A DNA stretch of 42,813 nucleotides from Myxococcota bacterium (GTDB lineage: Bacteria > Myxococcota_A > Polyangia > Polyangiales > Houyiibacteriaceae): the NCBI GenBank assembly GCA_020629955.1, contig JAHDCI010000024.1, positions 1 to 42,813 of the forward strand, read 5' to 3'. The translations under genes and the position numbers were made by a program. Each line of letters opens with the position of its first letter. Within the stretch, counting starts at the first letter, position 1. The notes beneath the pieces are model-generated. The model did no database searches, was not told the DNA's origin, and saw nothing but the letters and a program-made list of their open reading frames with translations. Below, piece after piece: positions 36,719 to 42,813 of this stretch.

Positions 36719-37828
36719 ATGAACGAAGAACGAACCGAGGCGACCGACGAAACGGCTGAGAGTGGACCCGCGGTATTGAAGGACCATCCGATGGTTGAGG
36801 ATCCGGCGAAGATCGCGTCACGGCGCCGCGCGCGAAACGTCGCGAATATCGCCCTCATCTTCGCTCTTCTTCCGCTCGTGAGCTGGCCCGCCTGTTCAAC
36901 GAATGCTGGAATTCAGGCGAATATGGTGATTCTCGGGGCGTCGTTCGTTGCGGCACTGGTAGGTTTGTTTTGCTGGATCGCGGGAGCGAAAGAAGGGCGG
37001 AGGACGCTCTTCTTTGGCCTCCTGTCTCCTTTGGTCAATTTTGCCGCCTCCGTCGCTTTCGTGATGGATGGATTCACGCGAGGCCGCGCGCTTCGTCGCG
37101 GTGGGAAGGCAAAGATTGCCGCGCTCCGTGCTGGAGAAGGGTGGACCTCGACGGTGTCTCGAGCGAGTCAGCCGTCAAACGCCGCAGCAGATGCATGGCG
37201 AGCGTATGGTCAGACCGAGCATGCTTCCATTGCGGCGTTTGCTTCTTTCGCCAACCAGCTCCTCGCTCTTGGAGCGCCACGCTATCTGGTGGAGTACGCA
37301 TTCGCCGACGGTCTTGACGAAGTGCGGCATGCGGATCTCTGCTTTTCGCTCGCAGCTTCTCTTGACGGCGAACGCCGCGAGCCCGCTCCTTTTCCTGCCG
37401 CGATGACGGCCCCGGAGTCGAAGGAACTGCTCGAGATTGCGAAAGAGTGTCTTCGTGAATCCTGCGTGCTGGAGATGGGGTCCGCGTTTCTGGCGGAGAG
37501 GATGCTCGAGGAGGAGCTTGTACCGGAAGTTCGAAGGGTGCTTGAGGAAATCGCGCGCGATGAGAGGCGTCACGCAGAGCATGGATACGAAGCGCTCGCT
37601 TGGATGCGGTCGCGGCTTTCCGATACGCAGCGCACGTCGCTTCTGAGCGTGCTCGACGAAATCGACCCCGCTTCGCTTCGAGGAGTGGTCGAGGGTGACG
37701 AACTCAAACATTTCGGCGTTGGTTCTCAGCGAGCGTGGCAACTCGCCGTCTCCGATGCCCTCGAAGAAGCGAAAAATCGGCTCGACGTAGCAGGCTCCGG
37801 AAGGGCGCTTAGAAAAAACGCAGCTTGA
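36719..37828 (+). CDS. Membrane-anchored ferritin-like di-iron protein
   Basis: This 369-residue protein joins a small hydrophobic domain (about residues 20-120, two to three spans) to a four-helix ferritin-like domain (about 155-310). The helices carry E167 (TEHASIAAF), E201-x-x-H204 (GLDEVRHADLCF), E252 (CVLEMGSAFLAE) and E282-x-x-H285 (ARDERRHAEHGYEAL), the exact ligand pattern of a di-iron carboxylate centre. Typical roles are oxidation, iron handling or oxidative defence; which one is not visible. The N-terminal domain matches the preceding 97-residue protein, so a tandem duplication with fusion is likely. ATG is used as start; a promoter and tRNA-Val follow downstream. Confidence 0.82.
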   Translation: MNEERTEATDETAESGPAVLKDHPMVEDPAKIASRRRARNVANIALIFALLPLVSWPACSTNAGIQANMVILGASFVAALVGLFCWIAGAKEGRRTLFFGLLSPLVNFAASVAFVMDGFTRGRALRRGGKAKIAALRAGEGWTSTVSRASQPSNAAADAWRAYGQTEHASIAAFASFANQLLALGAPRYLVEYAFADGLDEVRHADLCFSLAASLDGERREPAPFPAAMTAPESKELLEIAKECLRESCVLEMGSAFLAERMLEEELVPEVRRVLEEIARDERRHAEHGYEALAWMRSRLSDTQRTSLLSVLDEIDPASLRGVVEGDELKHFGVGSQRAWQLAVSDALEEAKNRLDVAGSGRALRKNAA

Positions 37829-37840
37829 GCCAAAACTTAG

Positions 37841-37869
37841 TTGACAGCCTCACCTCTGACAGCTACTTA
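37841..37869 (+). promoter_or_regulatory. Candidate promoter of tRNA-Val
   Basis: TTGACA (37841-37846) matches the -35 consensus exactly; TACTTA (37864-37869) is a weak -10 at 17-base spacing and ends 11 bases before the tRNA. Position rather than the -10 quality is the main support. Confidence 0.5.
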
Positions 37870-37880
37870 GCCAGTCCCTT

Positions 37881-37955
<75 letters not shown>

Positions 37956-37971
37956 CTCTGATAAAGAGTGA

Positions 37972-38010
37972 AACAAAAGCGGCGTCATCGGCGTCGCTTT
38001 TGTTGTTTCT
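37972..38010 (+). terminator. Terminator after tRNA-Val and upstream of thrS
   Basis: AACAAAAGCG (37972-37981) pairs with CGCTTTTGTT (37995-38004), followed by GTTTCT. It excludes the extended thrS open frame, which would begin inside it, and isolates the tRNA transcript; it could also act as a leader hairpin for thrS. Confidence 0.7.
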
Positions 38011-38138
38011 ACGGCGCGACAAAAAGCCGAACCACCATGTTCCCCGGGGGCGGTATGTCCCTGGCGACAGAGTGTCCTGAGAAAGCAGGCGCTCGCTCAA
38101 CGCACCCTCGTATGGTGCCTTCGAGAACGGAGAACGAG

Positions 38139-40106
38139 ATGGCCAATAGCCAAGAAAATATCCTGAGCCGCGACCTTCTAGAGCAACGCGAGCAGCTCGG
38201 AAAGAACACCATCGGCGTGAGTGTCGACGGGCGTCTGATCGACCTGCACACGACGTTGACTCCGGAAGAAGCCGAAAAAGCGGTTCCTGTGCAGGCGCAC
38301 GAAGATCGCGCGCTCCCCATCATTCGGCACAGTACTGCGCACGTGATGGCGGATGCCGTTCAGAAGCTCTTCCCCGGAACCAAGGTTGCGTTTGGTCCTG
38401 CGACCGACGATGGCTTCTTTTACGATTACGATCGCGGCGGACAGACCTTCTCGGAGGATGACCTCCTCGCGATCGAAGCGAAGATGCAGGAGATCGTGGA
38501 GGCGGATTCGCCGTTTGTGCGCGAGCCGATGTCCAAGGATGAACTTCGCACGCTCCTGAAGGATCTCGACGAGCCGTACAAGCTCGAGCACCTCGAACGA
38601 CTTGAGGGGGATCTGACGGTGTACCGCCATGGCGATTGGGTCGACCTTTGTGAAGGCCCGCACGTCCCGAGCACTCGCTTTTTGAAGGCGTTTAAGCTTA
38701 CGCATGTGGCCGGCGCGTACTGGCGAGGTGATGAGCGCAACCCGATGCTCCAGCGTATCTACGGGACGGCATTTGCAAAGCCCAAGCTTCTAAAGCGGCA
38801 TCTAAAGCAACTCGAAGAAGCCAAGGCGCGCGATCATCGCAAGCTCGGCAAAGAGCTTGACCTCATCGCGTTCCACCCGCTGGCTCCGGCTTCCCCCTTC
38901 TTCACCCCGAAGGGCGCGAAGATTTACCACCTTCTCGTTGACTACATGCGCCGCCTTTACGACGAGCACGAGTATGAGGAGCTGATCACGCCGCAGATCT
39001 TCGATACGAAGCTCTTCGAAACCAGCGGTCACCTGCCCGCCTACTACGAGAATATGTATCTCGCTTCGACGAGCGAGCATCTTCACAAGGCGGCCGAGCA
39101 ACTTGTGAAGGAGCCGCCGACGGACGTTCACCAGTGCGCGGAGACCATTCACGAGCACCTGCGGTTTGGAATCAAGCCGATGAACTGTCCCTCGCATTGC
39201 CTCGTCTTTGGCATGAAGCGCCGAAGCTATCGCGAGCTTCCGATGCGCGTGGCGGATTTCGGACGCCTTCACCGCTTCGAGCGCTCTGGCGTTGTCCAAG
39301 GCCTCACGCGCGTGCGTACGTTCTGTCAGGATGATGGCCACATCTTCTGCACCAAAGAGCAGGTCGCAGAAGAGATCGGGGACTTCATCGACTTCGTGAA
39401 CCGGGTCTACTCGGACCTCGCGTTCAACTCGCCAAAGATCTATATCGCGACTCGTCCCGAGAAGCGTCTTGGCGATGACTCGGTTTGGGATGCCTCCGAG
39501 CAGGCCCTGATCGAAGGCGTGAAAGCAAAGGGACTTCCCTTTGAGATCGCCGAAGGCGAAGGTGCGTTCTACGGCCCGAAGGTCGAGTTCCACCTGAAGG
39601 ATGCGATCGGACGCAGCTGGCAGCTCGGAACGATTCAGGCGGACTTTAACCTCCCTGAGCGTTTCGACCTCGGCTACATCGGCGCGGACAACTCGATGCA
39701 TCGCCCTGTGATGCTCCATCGGGCGATTTTCGGGAGCCTTGAGCGGTTTATGGGCGTGCTCATCGAGCATCTCGGCGGAAATTTCCCCGTTTGGCTTGCC
39801 CCAACGCAGCTGAAGATCGTGACGGTTGCGAGTGATTTCGACGACTACGCGAAGGAATCTGCCCGTAAGCTCCGGGCACTGGGCTTCCGCGTCGAGGCGG
39901 ATACTTCCGCAGAGCGGCTCGGTGCGAAGATCCGAAGCGCACGTTTGGATCGCATTCCTTATATCGGCGTGGTCGGCGCGAAGGAGCGCGACGCAGGTGG
40001 CCTGCAAGTTCGTTCGCGCGATCTGGGTGAGGATATCGGGCTGCTTTCCATCGAAGAGATGGAAGCGAAGCTGCGCGCGGAATCCGTTCCGCCTTCGCTT
40101 CAGTAG
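38139..40106 (+). CDS. thrS: Threonyl-tRNA synthetase
   Basis: The 655-residue class II synthetase charges tRNA-Thr. Visible in order: a short TGS-like start (TIGVSVDGRLIDLHTTL), the editing-domain HSTAHVMADAVQKLFPG, CEGPHVPSTRF and YWRGDERNPMLQRIYGTAF, the catalytic core with KPMNCPSHCLVFG, FGRLHRFERSGVVQGLTRVRTFCQDDGHIF and MHRPVMLHRAIFGSLERF, and the C-terminal anticodon-binding domain (LKIVTVASDFDDYA). The zinc ligands Cys (NCP) and His (DDGH) are kept. Compared with E. coli, the TGS domain lacks its first strands, about 25 residues are inserted before NCPSH, and the usual NCPGH reads NCPSH. ATG at 38139 has GGAG about ten bases upstream; the longer frame starts within the upstream terminator. 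Confidence 0.96.
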   Translation: MANSQENILSRDLLEQREQLGKNTIGVSVDGRLIDLHTTLTPEEAEKAVPVQAHEDRALPIIRHSTAHVMADAVQKLFPGTKVAFGPATDDGFFYDYDRGGQTFSEDDLLAIEAKMQEIVEADSPFVREPMSKDELRTLLKDLDEPYKLEHLERLEGDLTVYRHGDWVDLCEGPHVPSTRFLKAFKLTHVAGAYWRGDERNPMLQRIYGTAFAKPKLLKRHLKQLEEAKARDHRKLGKELDLIAFHPLAPASPFFTPKGAKIYHLLVDYMRRLYDEHEYEELITPQIFDTKLFETSGHLPAYYENMYLASTSEHLHKAAEQLVKEPPTDVHQCAETIHEHLRFGIKPMNCPSHCLVFGMKRRSYRELPMRVADFGRLHRFERSGVVQGLTRVRTFCQDDGHIFCTKEQVAEEIGDFIDFVNRVYSDLAFNSPKIYIATRPEKRLGDDSVWDASEQALIEGVKAKGLPFEIAEGEGAFYGPKVEFHLKDAIGRSWQLGTIQADFNLPERFDLGYIGADNSMHRPVMLHRAIFGSLERFMGVLIEHLGGNFPVWLAPTQLKIVTVASDFDDYAKESARKLRALGFRVEADTSAERLGAKIRSARLDRIPYIGVVGAKERDAGGLQVRSRDLGEDIGLLSIEEMEAKLRAESVPPSLQ

Positions 40107-40349
40107 CAACGTTCGGAGCGCACGTCCTCCTCCTAACGGCGACTTTCGGTCCGTAGGGGAGGGCGTCCGCGTTTGCGGGGGCTATGGAAGAGCACTGTCG
40201 CGGCACGCTTTTTTTTCCCGCAGCGATTTTTCATGTGCGAAACGCTTGATAGTGTGTACCTTCCGGGCGCTTCTCGTGATAGAGACGCTTATATTTTCCA
40301 ACCTTCCATTTTCAAAACCGGGCATCGCCCACCATCAGGAGCTTGAACC

Positions 40350-40937
40350 ATCGCCAAATCTCGTCGTCGTTTTGACCCCCGTGAACGTCGCAACCTCGGA
40401 CCCCGTGTAAATCATCGGATCCGCGTACCGGAAGTACGCGTTATCGACGCCGATGGGAGCATGAAGGGCGTGCTGTCTACCGACGAAGCACGACGCCTTG
40501 CTCAGTCGCAGGACCTCGATCTCGTCGAGGTGAACCCGAAAGCACGTCCGCCGGTCTGCAAGATCATGGACTACGGGCGATACAAGTACGAGGAAAAGAA
40601 GCGACGCTCCGAGGCGAAGAAGAAGCAGGCTCGGGTCGCTCTCAAAGAGATCAAGCTCCGTCCCAAGACGGACGATCACGATATCGCGTTTAAGGTAAAG
40701 CATGTGAAGCGCTTCCTAGAGGCCGGAAACAAGGTGAAGCTCACCGTCCGGTTCCGCGGTCGCGAGATCACCCATCCGGAGACCGCGCGTCGGCAGATCG
40801 ACCTGATCATCGATGAGGTCGAACATTTGGCGATTGTTGAGAGCTCGGGACGCATGGAAGGGCGCACGATGACGGCGCTCCTCGCGCCGCGTCCGGAAGC
40901 GATCAAGAAGAAGACGGATAGCGAAGAAGAAGAATAA
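40350..40937 (+). CDS. infC: Translation initiation factor IF-3 with an AUC start codon
   Basis: The protein is 195 residues: a basic start (AKSRRRFDPRERRNLGPRVNHRIR), the conserved VPEVRVIDADGSMKGVLST, LDLVEVNPKARPPVCKIMDYGRYKYE, and the C-terminal domain (EIKLRPKTDDHDIAFKVKHVKRFLEAGNKVKLTVRFRGRE). IF-3 keeps ribosomal subunits apart and checks start codons. There is no ATG, GTG or TTG between the in-frame TGA at 40344 and the ATG at 40461, and that internal ATG would delete the conserved N-terminal strand. An AGGAG at 40337-40341 sits eight bases before ATC at 40350, so ATC is the probable start. infC genes commonly use rare starts, letting IF-3 repress its own synthesis; I recall AUC in the Myxococcus homologue Dsg. 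Confidence 0.93.
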   Translation: MAKSRRRFDPRERRNLGPRVNHRIRVPEVRVIDADGSMKGVLSTDEARRLAQSQDLDLVEVNPKARPPVCKIMDYGRYKYEEKKRRSEAKKKQARVALKEIKLRPKTDDHDIAFKVKHVKRFLEAGNKVKLTVRFRGREITHPETARRQIDLIIDEVEHLAIVESSGRMEGRTMTALLAPRPEAIKKKTDSEEEE

Positions 40938-40945
40938 GCATTTTC

Positions 40946-40998
40946 CAACACTTTCTGTGTTGACACCAAGCGGGTCTCGTTTCATTAACGCAGACCCG
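40946..40998 (+). promoter_or_regulatory. Two hairpins and a candidate promoter upstream of rpmI
   Basis: CAACAC-TTTCT-GTGTTG (40946-40962) and CGGGTCT/AGACCCG (40971-40977 and 40992-40998) can form two stems in the infC-rpmI gap. The same stretch contains TTGACA (40960-40965) and CATTAA (40983-40988) at 17-base spacing, a possible internal promoter. The second stem followed by TTT could act as an attenuator or L20-binding leader; this is unproven. Confidence 0.4.
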
Positions 40999-41052
40999 TT
41001 TGCTCGTTTCCGCGTGAGCGCTGGAGACGAGTTTTAAAAAGGCAAGGACATC

Positions 41053-41256
41053 ATGGCAAAGATGAAGACGAAGAAAGCCGCGGCCAAGCGGTTCAAGAAG
41101 ACCGGCTCGGGCCGGATTCGCCGCGGTAAGGCTGGCAAGCAGCACCGCATGATGCGTGGTGGCAAGAACCCGGCTCGCCGGCGTCGCCTCCGTAAGAACG
41201 ACATGGTCAAGAAGTGCGACGAGAAGTTGATTCTCGGCCTGATTCCGTACGCCTGA
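41053..41256 (+). CDS. rpmI: 50S ribosomal protein bL35
   Basis: The 67-residue, strongly basic protein MAKMKTKKAAAKRFKKTGSG ... MVKKCDEKLILGLIPYA matches bL35 in length and sequence, a component of the large ribosomal subunit. It sits between infC and rplT in the conserved order infC-rpmI-rplT, 13 bases before rplT. An AAGGA lies about nine bases upstream of the ATG. Confidence 0.97.
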   Translation: MAKMKTKKAAAKRFKKTGSGRIRRGKAGKQHRMMRGGKNPARRRRLRKNDMVKKCDEKLILGLIPYA

Positions 41257-41268
41257 GGAGAAAACGAT

Positions 41269-41613
41269 ATGCCACGCGCAAAAAGAGGCTTTAAGGCCCG
41301 TCGCCGACGTAACAAGGTTCTGAAGTACGCCCGCGGAAACTACGGCGCTCGTAGCCGCCTTTTCCGTACCGCCATCGAGCAGCTGCACAACAGCTGGGAG
41401 GATGCGTACCGTCACCGTAAGACCAAGCGTCGCGAGATTCGCGGCCTTTGGATTCAGCGTATCAACGCTGCGGCTCGTATTCATGGCGTCAGCTACTCCA
41501 AGCTGATCGGCCTTCTCAAGAAGTCGAACATCGAGATCGACCGTAAGGTTCTCGCGGACCTCGCGCTCAACGATCCGGGCGGCTTCAAAGCTGTCGTCGA
41601 CGCCGCGAACTAG
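41269..41613 (+). CDS. rplT: 50S ribosomal protein bL20
   Basis: The 114-residue protein starts MPRAKRGFKARRRRNKVLKY and contains ARGNYGARSRLFRTAIEQ and the C-terminal INAAARIHGVSYSKLIGLLKKSNIEIDRKVLADLA, fully typical of bL20, an early assembly protein that in other bacteria represses its own operon by binding the mRNA leader. A GAGGAG precedes the ATG by about 8 bases. It lies 23 bases ahead of pheS. Confidence 0.97.
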   Translation: MPRAKRGFKARRRRNKVLKYARGNYGARSRLFRTAIEQLHNSWEDAYRHRKTKRREIRGLWIQRINAAARIHGVSYSKLIGLLKKSNIEIDRKVLADLALNDPGGFKAVVDAAN

Positions 41614-41636
41614 CGGCCGCTACAGAAAGAAGCTCA

Positions 41637-42662
41637 ATGAGCGAAGCAGTCCAGCGATTTGAAGCCGGACTGGCAGACGTCGAGGGTGCCTATCAAGGGG
41701 CTCTCGGCGCTGCCAATTCGGAGACCGAACTTCGAGAAGCCAACGCAAAAATCGTTGGCCCTCAAGGTGCGCTCACCCAGCTAATGAAGCTGATGCGTGA
41801 CCTTCCCGGGGATCGGCGTAAAGAGTTTGGGCAGTTGGCCAACGCCCTGAAGGGCAAAGTCACCGCCCTCTTTGATGATCGCCTCGCGGCGATCGCACGT
41901 GCTCAGCGAGAGGCTGAGCTGACCGGCCCGGCCTTGGATGTGACGATGCCCGCGCGGTGGTCACGCGAAGGTCGCCTTCACCCGATTACGCGGGTGAAGC
42001 ACGAGCTCCTCGATATCTTTGCAAGCCTTGGTTTCGAGGTCGCGGAAGGCCCGGAAGCGGATACCCACGAGAACTGTTTCGACAAGCTCGGTTTCCCGCC
42101 GGACCATCCTGCGACCGATATGCAGGATACGTTTTTCCTGACGCATACCGAGCGCGGCGACGACATCACGACCCTGCTTCGTACGCACACCTCGACGGTA
42201 CAGATCCGCGAGATGGGGCGACGTCCCGCACCGCTCGCTGTGGTTAGCCCGGGCGTTGTTTATCGACGCGATGACGACGCCACGCACTCGCCGATGTTCC
42301 ACCAAATCGAGGGCTTTCTCGTCGATGAGGGAGTCTCGTTCGCCGATCTCAAAGGCGTTCTCGGCGTATTCGTGGAGCGACTCTTCGGAGCTGACGTCGA
42401 GATGCGCTTCCGCGCGAGCTACTTCCCCTTCGTTGAACCTGGCGCCGAAGTCGACGTTCGACGTCCAGGTGGCAAGTGGATGGAGATTCTCGGCTGCGGG
42501 ATGATTCACCCTACGGTGCTTGAGAACGTTGGTTACGATCCCAAGAAGGTGAGTGGCTTCGCCTTCGGGCTCGGTATCGATCGCATTGCGATGGTCAAAT
42601 ACGCGATCCCGAATATCAAGCTGCTCTTTGAGAACGACCAGCGTTTCCTTCAGAGCCTCTGA
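41637..42662 (+). CDS. pheS: Phenylalanyl-tRNA synthetase alpha subunit
   Basis: The 341-residue class II subunit has a coiled-coil N-terminal arm (about 1-100), the catalytic start HPITRVKHELLDIFASLGFEV, LLRTHTSTVQIREM, motif 2 (SPMFHQIEGFLVDEGVSF), GWMEILGCGMIHP-like (WMEILGCGMIHPTVL) and motif 3 (SGFAFGLGIDRIAMVKY). It pairs with PheT to form the alpha2-beta2 enzyme that charges tRNA-Phe. The normal partner pheT is not found in the 151 bases that remain to the window edge, although many bacteria have it immediately downstream. The ATG follows a standard 23-base gap after rplT, with GAAAGAAG as ribosome binding site. Confidence 0.96.
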   Translation: MSEAVQRFEAGLADVEGAYQGALGAANSETELREANAKIVGPQGALTQLMKLMRDLPGDRRKEFGQLANALKGKVTALFDDRLAAIARAQREAELTGPALDVTMPARWSREGRLHPITRVKHELLDIFASLGFEVAEGPEADTHENCFDKLGFPPDHPATDMQDTFFLTHTERGDDITTLLRTHTSTVQIREMGRRPAPLAVVSPGVVYRRDDDATHSPMFHQIEGFLVDEGVSFADLKGVLGVFVERLFGADVEMRFRASYFPFVEPGAEVDVRRPGGKWMEILGCGMIHPTVLENVGYDPKKVSGFAFGLGIDRIAMVKYAIPNIKLLFENDQRFLQSL

Positions 42663-42740
42663 TTTGCAGCACAGCACTGAACGAGCCGCGGTCTAGGGCC
42701 GGTTCCTATATTCAGGACCGCCATAGCGCAGCCCTCGAAA

Positions 42741-42807
42741 TCACAGAGCTTTCCGAGCCTCGTCGAAAGAGCACCACTCTTCCTCCTCACTTCTAAAAGC
42801 TCTGTGA
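42741..42807. repeat. 12-bp inverted repeat near the window's right edge
   Basis: TCACAGAGCTTT (42741-42752) and AAAGCTCTGTGA (42796-42807) are perfect complements 43 bases apart. No coding region is seen in 42663-42813. The stem could be part of an RNA structure, an element's end, or a boundary feature continuing outside the window. Confidence 0.6.
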
Positions 42808-42813
42808 ATCCAA

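Noticed and set aside
38802-40109. 435-codon minus-strand open frame under thrS
   Set aside because: Shadow of thrS; no domain is recognised.

Overview
The window reads as a chromosomal segment of a Gram-negative bacterium of the Myxococcota (former Deltaproteobacteria), possibly near Sandaracinus or other Polyangia. The evidence is a GC-rich, strongly GC3-biased code, a long translation initiation factor IF-3 that appears to start at AUC, many Cys-rich or Asp-rich secreted lipoproteins (lipobox followed by CGDDD-type acidic linkers), an FG-GAP/CARDB surface lipoprotein, a DUF507-YicC pair, and a C-terminal domain I recall from Myxococcus MXAN_5187. Genus-level placement is not supported from sequence alone. 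No phage, IS element, CRISPR array, rRNA or toxin-antitoxin module is visible; this looks like core chromosome with lineage-specific lipoprotein genes.

Layout. 1-4800: pgeF (cut by the left edge, minus strand) diverges from carB, followed by uppP. 4867-5234: tRNA-Leu with promoter and terminator, then a 167-bp palindrome. 5245-11107: a TPR-like lipoprotein (minus) diverges from guaB, a large FG-GAP repeat lipoprotein and a VOC protein. 11393-15730: a cyclopropane-synthase-type methyltransferase (minus), a small unknown protein (plus), and a tonB-like gene overlapping queG (minus). 15909-21628: a diacylglycerol-kinase-like protein, a cupredoxin-like secreted protein, a Cache-TM-HAMP-like sensor without a known output domain, an unknown protein, DUF507 and YicC, all on plus. 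21680-24263: ttcA (minus), a Crp/Fnr regulator, a Cys-rich lipoprotein and a hotdog thioesterase. 24319-27890: a cobalamin riboswitch controls a TonB-dependent receptor and an overlapping beta-propeller-like lipoprotein (minus). 28156-30687: a TetR regulator and a long-chain acyl-CoA ligase. 30914-33471: three lipoproteins (minus), two of which share a Cys module. 33674-37828: a TPMT-type methyltransferase, a dynamin-like GTPase, a small membrane protein and a membrane-anchored ferritin-like protein. 37841-42662: tRNA-Val, thrS, and infC-rpmI-rplT-pheS.

How the parts work together. The translation genes at the right end form a classic cluster. The fatty-acid ligase next to a TetR regulator suggests local control of acyl-CoA metabolism. 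The most interesting unit is the riboswitch-controlled pair of outer-membrane receptor and surface lipoprotein, which resembles in layout the BtuB-BtuG vitamin B12 capture system of Bacteroides. Other points worth a second look are an A34 tRNA-Leu (AAG), the AUC start of infC, a Cache/HAMP sensor lacking a kinase or MCP domain, a ferritin-like domain fused to a small membrane domain that also exists as a separate neighbouring gene, and a Cys module shared by adjacent lipoproteins.
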